Shown one piece after another: positions 48,229 to 56,980 of a DNA stretch of 64,000 bases. The position numbers and the translations under genes are program-made. Origin of the DNA: Paraburkholderia sp. CNPSo 3274. GTDB taxonomy: Bacteria > Pseudomonadota > Gammaproteobacteria > Burkholderiales > Burkholderiaceae. The notes beneath the pieces are model-generated. The model was not told where the DNA came from. It was given only the letters and a program-made list of their open reading frames with translations, and ran no database searches. Each line of letters opens with the position of its first letter. The first letter of the stretch is position 1. The DNA lies in NCBI RefSeq assembly GCF_024206475.1, contig NZ_JAMBPR010000024.1, forward strand, positions 54,258 to 118,257, in the 5' to 3' direction.

Positions 48229-49491
48229 ATGCTGAGCCTCAAGCGCTTTGGGAACCCCGACGTCGCCCGCGCGTTTGCGAACATCGTGTGGCTCGGCCTC
48301 GAGCGCGTCACGCAGATCGCGGTGGCCATTGCCATCAGCGGCGTGCTCGCGCGCTATTTCGGCCCTGACGTATTCGGCAAGTGGCAGTACGCCAACACGC
48401 TGCTGCTCGTGCTCGCGCCGATTACGTGGGTGTGCGGCGCCGAGATTCTTGTGCCCACCATCGTCAACCGGCCGCCCGAGCAGCTCGGCACCGTGCTCGG
48501 GAGCGCGTTTGCGCTGCGCATTGGCGTGTCGGCGGCGGCGCTTCTCGTCACGTGGGCGGGCATTGCGCTTGGCGTAACCGACCCGATGGTCGGCGCCATG
48601 CTCGCCGGGCTCGCCGTGACGATGCTGTTTCGCGAGCCGTTCGTGGGCGTGATCAACGCCTGGCTCCAGAGCATGACGTACAGCAAGCCGCAATTGCTCG
48701 CGAGCATGACGACGGCGGTGATCAAGGCGCTGCTCGTATTTCTGCTTGCACGCGCGGCGTTCGCGCCCGCCACCTTCGGCTGGCTCTGGGCGCTCGAATC
48801 GGCGGCGATTGGCGCGGCGCTCGTGCTCTACTTCCGGCGCCGCCACGGCGGCAAGCTCGGCTGGCACGTGGACCGCTCGCTTTTTAAGCATTTCGCGAGC
48901 GCGGGCACGGTGTTCTGGCTCGGGCTCATCTGCATGTACCTGTTCCTGAAGCTCGACCGCTTGATGCTCGAGCGCACGATCTCGTTCGCCGATCTCGGCC
49001 GCTACTCCGCCGCACAGCAGCTCAACGAGAACTGGATCACGCTCGCGCTCATGCTCTCGCAGACGATCGCGCCCGCCTTCGTCTACCGCGTGCAGCAGAC
49101 CGCGCAGCTGCGCCGCAACCTCGTGCGACTGTTCGCGATGACAGCCGTGCTGATGGTGGCCGGCGCGCTCGTGCTCGACGCGCTCGCGGGCTTTATCATC
49201 AGCCGCGTGTTCGGGCCGGACTATGAAGGCGCGATCGGCATCTTCCGCTGGGCCGTGTGGCTCTCGGTGCCGGCGGGACTCGAAGCCATCGGCAACCTCG
49301 TCGTGCTCAAATATCAGGCGAAATTCGTGCTGCTGGCGAAATGGCTGCTCGCGCTCGCGGTGGCGTTCGCCGTGAATCTCGTCGCGATACCGCGACTCGG
49401 CTCGTATGGCGCGCTGTGCGGCCTCGCGGCAGGCTATCTCGCGGCGGCCAGCGTGAACCTTTACTACATCCGCTTCAAGCTAGTTTCATGA
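48229..49491 (+). CDS. Wzx-like polysaccharide flippase
   Basis: 420 residues with about twelve hydrophobic segments; oligosaccharide flippase (MATE/MVF superfamily) layout. Starts MLSLKRFGNPDVARAFANI; LGLERVTQIAVAIAISGVLARYFGPDVFGKWQYANT is the characteristic amphipathic-to-TM1 region, here cited as two adjoining stretches around residues 21-57. It would move lipid-linked sugar units across the inner membrane. Stop overlaps the next gene's start (ATGA at 49488-49491). Confidence 0.85.
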   Translation: MLSLKRFGNPDVARAFANIVWLGLERVTQIAVAIAISGVLARYFGPDVFGKWQYANTLLLVLAPITWVCGAEILVPTIVNRPPEQLGTVLGSAFALRIGVSAAALLVTWAGIALGVTDPMVGAMLAGLAVTMLFREPFVGVINAWLQSMTYSKPQLLASMTTAVIKALLVFLLARAAFAPATFGWLWALESAAIGAALVLYFRRRHGGKLGWHVDRSLFKHFASAGTVFWLGLICMYLFLKLDRLMLERTISFADLGRYSAAQQLNENWITLALMLSQTIAPAFVYRVQQTAQLRRNLVRLFAMTAVLMVAGALVLDALAGFIISRVFGPDYEGAIGIFRWAVWLSVPAGLEAIGNLVVLKYQAKFVLLAKWLLALAVAFAVNLVAIPRLGSYGALCGLAAGYLAAASVNLYYIRFKLVS

Positions 49492-50327
49492 TGAATTCCG
49501 CCGCGCTTCCAACGAGCGACGCACGCGAAGGCGCGCTCGCCGACGTTGCCGTGCTCATGCCCGCGTACAACGGCCAGGACGACGTCGCGCGCACGCTCGC
49601 GTCGTTCGATGAGGACGCAACGATCTATGCGCTCGTCGTCGATGATGGCAGCACGCCGCCCATCGTCGCGCCCGAGGTGCCTGGCATGTGCGTGGAAGTT
49701 TTGCGCTTGGCGAAGAACGGCGGCATCGAGCGCGCGTTGCAGGCGGGTGTCGAGGCGCTTGCGGCGCGCGGGTTTCGCTACGCGGCACGTATCGATGCGG
49801 GCGATCTCGCCGCGCCTCAGCGCCTCGCGAAACAGCGCGCGCGCATGGAAGCCGAGCCCACGCTCGCGGCGCTCGGCACGTGGACCCAGGTGGTCAATCG
49901 TGCGGGTGAGCCGCTTTTCATGCTGCGTCCGAGCAGCGATGCGCGTGCGCTGCGCCGTACGCGTCTGTTGCGCTCGCCGCTCGTGCATCCTTCGGTGATG
50001 TTGCGTGTCGATGCCGTGCTCGCAGTGGGCAACTATCGCGTGCAGTATCCGGCTGCTGAGGATCTCGACCTGTTCCTGCGGCTGATGGAGCGCTACGAGT
50101 GCGCGAATTTGCCGGAGCTCGGCCTCTACTACGAGCTGAACGAAGGCGGTATCAGCGCGACGAAGCGCCGCCGGCAGATCGTATCCACGCTGCGCCTGCA
50201 ACTGCGTTATCTGAACGTGCTGAACTGGCGCGACTGGGCGGGCGTTGTGAAGAGCCTGCTTCATTTCGTGACACCTTATCGCACACTGCACAAAGTGAAG
50301 CGGGCGCTGTTCGCGCGCGATGCATAG
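49488..50327 (+). CDS. Family 2 glycosyltransferase
   Basis: 279 residues. GT-A fold: VAVLMPAYNGQDDVARTL, ALVVDDGSTPP (first Asp pair), RIDAGDLAAPQRL (the DXD-like metal site) and AAEDLDLFLRLMER (catalytic Asp region). Translationally coupled to the flippase gene, so it probably adds a sugar to the same surface glycan. Donor and acceptor unknown. Last gene before the accessory region. Confidence 0.9.
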   Translation: MMNSAALPTSDAREGALADVAVLMPAYNGQDDVARTLASFDEDATIYALVVDDGSTPPIVAPEVPGMCVEVLRLAKNGGIERALQAGVEALAARGFRYAARIDAGDLAAPQRLAKQRARMEAEPTLAALGTWTQVVNRAGEPLFMLRPSSDARALRRTRLLRSPLVHPSVMLRVDAVLAVGNYRVQYPAAEDLDLFLRLMERYECANLPELGLYYELNEGGISATKRRRQIVSTLRLQLRYLNVLNWRDWAGVVKSLLHFVTPYRTLHKVKRALFARDA

Positions 50328-50830
50328 CAAGGCAAACCGTTATTGCCTCTGCAGCCCCGTCACTTACGGTTGTGCTCTTCCGTCTTGGCGCGCTTCCTGC
50401 CGTCGGACCAAGTAAGTTAGGGCCAGAACCGTTCCCACCACGGTAAGTTAAGCCAGCAGGCGCCTGAACTCATTCGCGAGCAGGCCCTGTTTCGTCGGGT
50501 GATGCACCGCGAAACGCCCGCGTGGAGGGATTCCGAGCAACCCCCAACCTCGTCGCCCATCCTCGCCTGCCGCACTATTAGTTGATATGTACATCATCTC
50601 CATCACGATAATAATCGTGAGCAATGCGACCTCATTTTGACGTCAGCGAATGATTTTTCATGCAAGGACGTCATCGCAAGCGGGGAAATCACCGATAAGC
50701 AAGGATGCATGCGGCGGGTTATATCACGTGACAAGTCAGATTCAGAATCATTGTCAATGATGTAAATACGTTGTTATGTCAACCATAGGTTTCTATGGCG
50801 CCATGTTTCTAGCGTCCCAAGGTGAATGAC
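50328..50830. other. Intergenic region at the left edge of the accessory region
   Basis: 503 bp. Composition drops sharply to AT-rich from about 50570 onward. An inverted repeat TCACGAT/ATCGTGA with an AATA loop lies at 50603-50620 and a TCACGTGA palindrome near 50724; both are candidate operators. A plus-strand fragment at about 50453-50584 looks like decayed coding sequence. No tRNA or att site was recognised. Confidence 0.45.
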
Positions 50831-51124
50831 ATGCCATTCCTTGTTCAGATTAGGGCACTGATGCGGGAGAGGAGGTTAGGTTTGACGGTCATGGCCGAAC
50901 GACTCGGCGTAGCGCATCAAAACCTGGGCGCATCGCTCTCGGGTCGACACGACGCGCGAAGTTCGACGCTGGACGGCGCGGCCGACGCCCTCGACGCCGA
51001 ATGGGTATTGGTGCCACGCGAGAGTCTCGCCGAGATTCGCGGTGTTCTGGCAAGCAAACGTGTGGGCCCGTTAGTGGGTGAACAATCGCCGGCTTTCAGT
51101 CGTTCGAGCGGCCGAACTTTATGA
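50831..51124 (+). CDS. XRE-family HTH protein (HipB-like size)
   Basis: 97 residues from ATG 50831; AAGG ends nine bases before it, so the in-frame GTG at 50822 is less likely. The HTH is LTVMAERLGVAHQNLGASLSG within residues ~18-40, and a WVLVPRESLAEIRGVL tail resembles the end of HipB-type antitoxins. No toxin partner lies next to it. Probably a small repressor or orphan antitoxin. Confidence 0.7.
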   Translation: MPFLVQIRALMRERRLGLTVMAERLGVAHQNLGASLSGRHDARSSTLDGAADALDAEWVLVPRESLAEIRGVLASKRVGPLVGEQSPAFSRSSGRTL

Positions 51125-51375
51125 CTCTCAAGTCGCCATGGACCTGAAGGCTCGGAACACCGTTCACGTTCACGCCCATGCCTGCCCCGCTCGCACCAAG
51201 GACCGCGGAGCCGCTCGAGCTCCCGTGAACAGCGCCACCGTGCCGGGCAGCACCAGGCAAACGCAAGCCAGGCGCAACCGGGACGGACGAACATCCAAAC
51301 AAAACGTCGGCGGACGGTCTAGTCCTCCCTTTGTGAAATGGCGGATAGATCAGTCAAAACATGCATGGGGAACAT

Positions 51376-51804
51376 ATGGCGAGCTTGCGGCGACGTGAGA
51401 TTGAGGCTCCTGGCGGCGAACGGCCCGAAGGTGAGTGTCCAGAGCAGACTCCCGAGCAATCGCAGCGAGGGTTCGAGAGCGTAGCTCCTCAATACATGGA
51501 CGCGCATCAGGACAGTTCCAGCAAAACCTGGTGCGGACTTATTCTGCGTCTGCTAGGGATCCCGACAGGTTTTGGAGGCGCTGCCTTCGTGTTGTCGGCT
51601 TTCGATGTCTCAGTAACCACGCAATCGCTACCAGTCCTTCTTGTTGGCTTGCTGTGCGGCATTGGTGCGACGTCCTACGGCATCGCATTTAGTTGGCGCA
51701 TTTTTCGTCGGTATTGGTGGGTAGCGCTTTTATGGTTCTTGCTGACGCTTCTCGTGGAAGCCCTTCTCTATGTGGCCATACCCCCGTCCACTCCTCAGTG
51801 GTAG
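51376..51804 (+). CDS. Predicted three-segment membrane protein of unknown function
   Basis: 142 residues from ATG 51376 (GGGGA five bases upstream; an earlier ATG at 51361 is possible). A charged, Glu-rich N-terminal 55 residues precede three hydrophobic segments (about residues 58-80, 87-110 and 115-135). No family recognised. Confidence 0.5.
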   Translation: MASLRRREIEAPGGERPEGECPEQTPEQSQRGFESVAPQYMDAHQDSSSKTWCGLILRLLGIPTGFGGAAFVLSAFDVSVTTQSLPVLLVGLLCGIGATSYGIAFSWRIFRRYWWVALLWFLLTLLVEALLYVAIPPSTPQW

Positions 51805-52029
51805 CGAACGGGTGCGGCCTCACCCTGAGTTCAACCGCAAACCGCTTAGCCGGTGCAATGTGTAGCCGCTGTTGCTGATCCTGCTAATTCTGCTGATCGG
51901 GCTAACCCAACGAAAGACGCATGTTTTTAGGGGTCTTTCGATGTCTCCCGTGAAGAAATCGGGCGCTTTTTCACAACCCTCAAGAAATCAGATGAATGCC
52001 ATTTTCAATCGCAAAAGGCTGTGGTAATG

Positions 52030-52357
52030 TTGCTTCCGCTTCAAGCGTCTCTGACGCATCGACTCGGCATGGTATCCATGCCCATTGCTTGACTGGCACC
52101 CTGCAACAGTGACGACTTCGGTCGAGCTCCCTTGCATTGCTGGGATAGCCTTACTGCCTCCGGCGCGGCTCTTGTAGTCCGTCCGGTTAAAAATTGCTTC
52201 AACGCGTCTTCGACGCATCTTTTCGGCATGGCCTCCATGCCCATCGCTTGACCGGCGCTCTGCAACAGTGACGACTTCAGTCGCACACCCTTGCAGCGCT
52301 GCAAGAGCCTTTTTGAGAACGCCCCCGGCACGGCTCTAGTCGTCCGTCCAGCGTAAA
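52030..52357. repeat. Two-copy direct repeat, period about 159 bp
   Basis: Copy 1 about 52030-52193, copy 2 about 52194-52357. They share exact words such as TGCAACAGTGACGACTTC (52102-52119 and 52261-52278) and similar blocks around CGGCATGG, CCATGCCCAT and GCTTGAC. The period keeps frame, so both copies read as related peptides on the minus strand (KSSLLQ, QAMGM, MP.RCV.DA). Confidence 0.75.
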
Positions 52358-52400
52358 TATCTTCCTCTGCAGTTCGCTGCACGCCACCATGAAAACGCAC
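52041..52400 (-). CDS. Possible short protein made of two repeat units
   Basis: 119 residues from a GTG, spanning both repeat copies. Each unit carries GRTTRA, QQCKG, KSSLLQ and QAMGM stretches and ends RCV.DA. Conservation of the peptide between copies hints at coding, but start and ribosome site are weak and no family is known. Confidence 0.25.
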   Translation of the reverse strand: MRFHGGVQRTAEEDIYAGRTTRAVPGAFSKRLLQRCKGVRLKSSLLQSAGQAMGMEAMPKRCVEDALKQFLTGRTTRAAPEAVRLSQQCKGARPKSSLLQGASQAMGMDTMPSRCVRDA

Positions 52401-53213
52401 GCGGCCTCATCTACGCGTGTTCTCCCTGATTGCGCTCGCAACGAGCGCGAATCCGTGAAGCGCATTCGACGCATTGACCCTCCCCCGTTCGTCTGGACGA
52501 CTCGGGCCTGAGGCGACATGCCGATATGCGTGCACGATCGCATGCCCCTCTGATGCAGAGGACTCCCCGAATGTCTCGCCACCTGGGTTGTGGCACATCC
52601 CTGCTTTGTGCTGTTTATCCGAAGCAATGAGCTGGTTCCCAGCCTGGCCAGAGTCATCAGCATGCCTTCATTGTCCGATTGCGGATAACTGTTGGCGCCC
52701 TTTGCGTCTTTGAAACGCTCGACCCACTCGAGCCCATCGATCGTTTCGGTCTGCGACGCGCCGCTCTGGCGCACATCATCCCTTTCACACGCCCTCAAGC
52801 GCGATCCCGACGTGACTTGCTCACCCGAGATTCCGCCCCGATCGTGCTCGCCCTCGCGCGAGCCGTCACCGCCCACGTGCTGCATGCACACGAATGCGGT
52901 TGAACATCGAATGCGCCGCGACGCGGCGCGCGGTGTTCATTCCGCCCCGGGCTCTCACTTCCAAGCGCGCAGACCTTTCCACCGGCATCAGCCGGGGACC
53001 CTCAGCTAAACCGCCTCTGCCCAATTTTTTGCACTTCCGAATCACACAGCAGATCAACGTCGCACCCCCGTTGATCCCGCGCAATCACGTGTCCTCCTGG
53101 GACACGCCGCCATCGCGGCCGATGGCAACAGGGTGCCCTCATGCGCGTCGCCGCCCCGCGCATGAGGCTGAAGTACAGGCGGAGAAACCAGCCAGCCACA
53201 GGAAAGGAACCTT

Positions 53214-54302
53214 ATGGGACGAAGATCAAGAGGCGTCAACCACGCCGCGCAGATGAGTCGGGACGCCGGCGGAAGCAAAGACTCACAGAAGCACCGCCGC
53301 TTGCACTGGAGCGAGTTCTCGCGTTTCGCCGCGCGCGTTGGCCACACGCTGGAAGCGGTGGACCAGGCGGAAGACTGGATGCTCGAATACTTCGTCTGGT
53401 TCCTCGTTGCCGGGGCGATGAAACCTGGCACCCTCGCGAACTATCGAGCGTCGCTCTCAGTGATTCAAGGTACGGCCGGCCAGGATGTGTCCCGCTCAAC
53501 CCGCAGTCGAGACCTCCAGCTCGAGCGACGAGACCGGCATGGCAGGCATCGAGCGCGTACGCCCCAGGAATTCAGCGACCTGCTCGCCGCAGCGCAGGCG
53601 TTCGACAGCAGCGTCGTGCACGTGATTCGCCTGATGCGTTGGCTTGGGCTTCGCATGCGCGAGGCACTCATGTGCGGCAAGTCACTGGAAACGTGGCGAG
53701 ATCTAATCTTGCAGGGAGATCGACGCCTGCCTGTCGAACGCGGAGCCAAGAACGGCCGCCCGCGCCGCACCGAAGTGCTGGCCGACCATATCGACGAGAC
53801 GCTCGACGCAATCAACGCAGCGCTGGCGTTCTGCCGCGATCGCGACTTTGAGTTGGTGAGCGGCTGCCACGACGATCTTAAAAGCGCAAAGTCCCGCCTG
53901 AAATCGCGCTTTGAGCAATTGCCAATGCGTCGCGAACTCGCGAGCCACAGTCTGAGATTCACGTATGCAGTCGACTTCGCTAACGCCGCACTGGATCGCG
54001 GCGTATCACCTGTCGATGTACTGACCCAGCTCTCGGACCGCCTCGGTCACGGACCGTCGCGGGTGAAGATGATTCTCGAGGTCTACTGCTGGCAAATCCG
54101 CCATCGGTTCCCAGAAAAAATCCACTTGCCGAGCGACTTCGTTCCCCGCAAGCAAACGAAGGACGCCGCGTTGTCCGCGACGAGCCGCCCCGAAGATCGA
54201 TCCGCGTCTCACGAGCCTGCCGACAGGCGGCGAAGGCCAGCGCGTGGACGCCGTTTTCAAACGAATCATGGAGGAAAAAGGCCCAGACAAAAATTCTTTT
54301 AA
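53214..54302 (+). CDS. Tyrosine recombinase (island-type integrase)
   Basis: 362 residues; a GGAAAGGAAC ribosome site precedes the ATG. Residues ~25-90 form a core-binding domain (FVWFLVAGAMKPGTLANYRA), and ~115-300 the catalytic domain with Arg149 (LGLRMREAL), Lys179 (GAKNGRPR), His245-x-x-Arg248 (SHSLRFTYA), His279 (LGHGPSR) and Tyr291 (EVYCW). All catalytic positions are present, so it may be active. It resembles integrase-domain proteins found in genomic islands of beta-proteobacteria. The basic tail after ~310 is unusual. Two further genes follow on the same strand. Confidence 0.8.
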   Translation: MGRRSRGVNHAAQMSRDAGGSKDSQKHRRLHWSEFSRFAARVGHTLEAVDQAEDWMLEYFVWFLVAGAMKPGTLANYRASLSVIQGTAGQDVSRSTRSRDLQLERRDRHGRHRARTPQEFSDLLAAAQAFDSSVVHVIRLMRWLGLRMREALMCGKSLETWRDLILQGDRRLPVERGAKNGRPRRTEVLADHIDETLDAINAALAFCRDRDFELVSGCHDDLKSAKSRLKSRFEQLPMRRELASHSLRFTYAVDFANAALDRGVSPVDVLTQLSDRLGHGPSRVKMILEVYCWQIRHRFPEKIHLPSDFVPRKQTKDAALSATSRPEDRSASHEPADRRRRPARGRRFQTNHGGKRPRQKFF

Positions 54303-54361
54303 TCTGCACTGCAAATTACCTAACGGCTACAAACCAGACACTTACAAAGGAGCAAGACAAC

Positions 54362-54817
54362 GTGCTGGAATCACCACTCACTGAGGAAGCGCGCGGCGTG
54401 CTTAACCGATACAGCAGCGAGAACGCCGTCAAAACGCTGCTACCACTATGGCGACAGTTTGAAGACTTCCTTCAATCGCGCGGTCTATCGCCCACTTCCA
54501 TCCTCGATATTCCGGAGGACACACTTCGTGCATACGCCAGCCATCTCGACCACCGGGACTGCCATGTCGATGACGCGCTGGTCGCACTAAGCGCCGTGCT
54601 CCTTGTGTGCCTGCACGCAGGCTACAGCGGCAAAGTTCTGCGCTCCGTTGTGATCCCGCGTATTCGTCGCCCCATCGAGAACCGACAGTGGGACGCATTT
54701 CGCTTGCGAACCTACCAGCCGCTCGAATCCTCGCAACTCGCCCGCAGTCGCAGACGCCGGGCCAAGCGCGAAGCGTATGCACAGGATACGGTTCGCGCCG
54801 ACGTCAATCGCAAGTAA
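54362..54817 (+). CDS. Small protein resembling a recombinase core-binding domain
   Basis: 151 residues from a GTG with AAGGAGC upstream, 59 bp after the integrase gene. LLPLWRQFEDFLQSRGLSPT and DIPEDTLRAYASHLDHR look like a SAM-like core-binding domain of tyrosine recombinases, but no catalytic domain follows; a basic tail ends the protein. It could be a helper of the integrase or the remnant of a second one. Confidence 0.55.
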   Translation: MLESPLTEEARGVLNRYSSENAVKTLLPLWRQFEDFLQSRGLSPTSILDIPEDTLRAYASHLDHRDCHVDDALVALSAVLLVCLHAGYSGKVLRSVVIPRIRRPIENRQWDAFRLRTYQPLESSQLARSRRRRAKREAYAQDTVRADVNRK

Positions 54818-54871
54818 GCAACGTTCTTAATGCCTTTCATCGCTCCATCTACAACCATCGAAGGATCAACC

Positions 54872-55675
54872 ATGACTCATCTGATTGTGGCTCACTTTCA
54901 AAGTTCGAACGGTGCCGCGCAAACTTCAGCAGCGCAAGTTCTTCACGCACAGACTGGAGGATTGCTTATCAATCCCCGCCCGCTTCATATGTCCGACGAA
55001 CAAGGGAGCAACATACATTTGGCGACAAGTGAAACAGCACTTCAGGATCACTACTGCACCTTGATGACATCCCGGCGCGGGGGGATTATCGACGTGACGC
55101 CTGAAGACCGGAAAGCCATGATCGCATTCATCCAGGCAAGGCGCCCTGTTCTTACCGAACTGAAAACGATCATCGTTTCGACGTCTCCGGACACCGCATC
55201 ACAGCAGGCTGCCGTAGAAACGCTTGCGGAATTAAGTGCGGCGGGTGTGGCTGCGTCCTGCATCAGGATCCTCTGTACCGACGCCCCAGCGAACGCCGCC
55301 CTCGAGGAGGTCTACCCCATCGTGGCCGAATATGCGCGTGAAGCGGAGATCACGCTATTGCCCGAGGCGACGCTTCCGGGATCAACGTCTTTTGCGAAGG
55401 CTCAGCAATTCAAGATGCCGATCGCCGCTGTCTTGAACGGCGCTGTCGATTTCGAAACCGAATTGACCGCGGCGCGACTCAATGGCGCGCCCGAAAAAAT
55501 CATGCATGGACTCGCCCACAAGGTAATCGCGCAGCGCGATCTTCTCGACACGGCGGGTGCGTTTAAACGCGTCGCTGGGGCACTCGGACTACCGTGCATT
55601 TCGCAGGATGAGTGGCGTGCCGAGTTCGCCCCGGCGACGAACCGTAAACGGACGAAGGCGACAGCGTTTGATTAA
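54872..55675 (+). CDS. ParA/StbB-like protein with a degenerate P-loop
   Basis: 267 residues from ATG 54872 (AAGGATC upstream). The N-terminus MTHLIVAHFQSSNGAAQTSA lines up with the start of ParA/StbB ATPases, with NGAAQTS at the place of GGVGKTT, so the catalytic Lys is Gln. The phrase IVSTSPDTASQQAAVETLAE and a later VLNGAVDFE fit the same Rossmann-like fold. If correct it could bind but not hydrolyse nucleotide. The assignment is inferred from layout and the ParM- and ParB-like genes nearby; it might be an unrelated protein. Confidence 0.5.
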   Translation: MTHLIVAHFQSSNGAAQTSAAQVLHAQTGGLLINPRPLHMSDEQGSNIHLATSETALQDHYCTLMTSRRGGIIDVTPEDRKAMIAFIQARRPVLTELKTIIVSTSPDTASQQAAVETLAELSAAGVAASCIRILCTDAPANAALEEVYPIVAEYAREAEITLLPEATLPGSTSFAKAQQFKMPIAAVLNGAVDFETELTAARLNGAPEKIMHGLAHKVIAQRDLLDTAGAFKRVAGALGLPCISQDEWRAEFAPATNRKRTKATAFD

Positions 55676-55718
55676 GGGCTTTCAACGCAACTTGGCGTAA
55701 CTGCGCCGCTACTAAGGG

Positions 55719-55754
55719 GATCGACGGCACACTTCCACTCAGTGTCCGTCGATC
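55719..55754 (+). terminator. Hairpin after the ParA/StbB-like gene
   Basis: GATCGACGG (55719-55727) pairs with CCGTCGATC (55746-55754); with one bulged base the stem extends through ACACT/AGTGT. Followed by GGTTTA only, so termination may be weak. Confidence 0.5.
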
Positions 55755-55813
55755 GGTTTACGCATGATCCGGCGCGTGTCGAATCGGATCCTGGCTGTCG
55801 CATGTCCAACTCT

Positions 55814-56239
55814 TCACGGGCGGCTGGCCTCCATGAGTAACAAGCGCAACGCGTCCGTCACGTCCTCCTGCGTGACGGTAGTCGAACCATCACGCAGATA
55901 ACGCAGAGCGGCAAGGTCAAGGACTCGTTTCAGCACGGCATCCGTGTCCGAGATGAAACGATCCTGCAACGCACGCGAAGCGAAGTCGGTGGTGTGGCGG
56001 GATACCGAAAAAATATCGCCCGCCATCATTCTTAGCCTCATCCGGACATAGGAAGCTATCCAGCTGTCCCGTTTGTCAACGCATCCGATCAAGCAACAGC
56101 GACAATGCAAACCATCCGCTGCGCCATTGAAGGCGCATGGTTCGTCGTGCTGTCCGTGCGTCATCTGAACACCGCATCTGAATTCAGCAAACCCGAGATC
56201 CCGGACACGCTGGCATCGAGGCGTTTCATCGAACATCAT
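55814..56239 (-). CDS. Cysteine-rich hypothetical protein
   Basis: 141 residues. A strong AGGAGAG ribosome site stands seven bases before ATG 56239, which fixes the start although the frame is open further up. The first half has seven cysteines, including HCRCCLIGC, and could bind a metal. The second half is helical (ALQDRFISDTDAVLKRVLDL then EDVTDALRLLLMEA). No family recognised. Convergent with the ParA/StbB-like gene. Confidence 0.55.
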   Translation of the reverse strand: MMFDETPRCQRVRDLGFAEFRCGVQMTHGQHDEPCAFNGAADGLHCRCCLIGCVDKRDSWIASYVRMRLRMMAGDIFSVSRHTTDFASRALQDRFISDTDAVLKRVLDLAALRYLRDGSTTVTQEDVTDALRLLLMEASRP

Positions 56240-56704
56240 CTCAGCTCTCCTGTTAGCTAGGTTAGCGATCGCCTCGCTCCGGAGGACGTTCGCCAGCCCA
56301 GTATTCCCCCACCATCGCAAAGTCAAGCTTGCGGCGGAGAATGTCGTCAGGAAATCTAAATGAACACAGAACTACGCCAGTCAATACACCGGCAGCACGG
56401 ACGACAGGGAGTGGCGACGGTTTTCAAATGAAATGGCGGGGGCGTATGTCGCGAACTGGTATCGCGTTTGAATGCAACGTTCTTCACGTGCTCTTCCGTC
56501 GCCGTGCTGTCACGACCAGCGTGCGACTGCGGGTCGACTGCCTGCATATCTTACCGGTGACGCCGACGGGTGGGACACCCGGCGTGCCTGGTCTAGGAAT
56601 TCCCGCGTCGAAGCCAAGACACCGCGCAGAAATAAACAAAGCCGCGCCCGAAAACGCGGCCCTAATTGAAATCGATAGCGAAGGCTGAAACAGCGGTCGT
56701 TCGT
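56240..56704. other. Intergenic region between the cysteine-rich gene and the small-protein cassette
   Basis: 465 bp. It holds the terminator of the cassette at 56629-56660. A plus-strand frame at 56329-56688 lacks a ribosome site and known motifs and is not called. Confidence 0.4.
56629..56660 (-). terminator. Rho-independent terminator of the small-protein cassette
   Basis: Read leftward: GCCGCG, an eight-base loop TTTTCGGG, CGCGGC, then TTTGTTTATTTC. It lies 44 bp after the last cassette gene and marks the end of the leftward unit. Confidence 0.75.
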
Positions 56705-56818
56705 TCAGTGCCGACACGAGCGGCGTTCATGATCTGCCTCACGGCTCTTTTTCAACATATAGCCACCGTAAAAGTAGATGGCCAACGTGACAAACAAAGT
56801 AAAAATTGCAAAACCCAT
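56705..56818 (-). CDS. Small single-membrane-segment protein, cassette 1, third gene
   Basis: 37 residues. The start at 56818 is set by CACGGAGA seven bases upstream; that same stretch encodes the end of the preceding gene. Residues 2-21 form one hydrophobic helix (FAIFTLFVTLAIYFYGGYM), followed by a charged tail KKSREADHERRS. The positive-inside rule predicts N-out, C-in. It is 62% identical by eye (23 of 37) to the protein at 57377-57490 in the second cassette. Function unknown. Confidence 0.75.
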   Translation of the reverse strand: MGFAIFTLFVTLAIYFYGGYMLKKSREADHERRSCRH

Positions 56819-56820
56819 GC

Positions 56821-56949
56821 TCATTCTCCGTGGAGTGGACGCCGTCTGTTTGCACGTTCCTGGTCTGCCTTGCGACCGTTACGGTCCATGATCATGCCAA
56901 TACCGCAGAGGCCCAACGCAACGATCATCGCGACAATGCCGAAACCCAT
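56821..56949 (-). CDS. Small single-membrane-segment protein, cassette 1, second gene
   Basis: 42 residues, start at 56949 preceded by ACGGAGA. Hydrophobic helix at residues 2-21 (GFGIVAMIVALGLCGIGMI) then DRNGRKADQERANRRR, the tail motif of the family. Its stop lies 2 bp before the next start, inside that gene's ribosome site (GGAGAATGA), so translation should be coupled. The intact counterpart of the broken copy at 57493-57629. Confidence 0.75.
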   Translation of the reverse strand: MGFGIVAMIVALGLCGIGMIMDRNGRKADQERANRRRPLHGE

Positions 56950-56980
56950 ATTCATTCTCCGTTGTATCGCCGTCCTCTAG

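Larger units (their letters stand above)
51805..53213. other. Gene-poor stretch with a tandem repeat, before the integrase gene
   Basis: About 1.4 kb without a convincing gene. It holds the two-copy repeat at 52030-52357, a hairpin GCGCCGC/GCGGCGC near 52911-52927, and long but unconvincing frames on both strands. The last ~100 bp should contain the integrase promoter. Confidence 0.4.

Noticed and set aside
52277..52891. 204-codon minus-strand frame in the accessory region
   Set aside because: Low hydrophobicity pattern without secondary-structure regularity, no ribosome site, no known motif.
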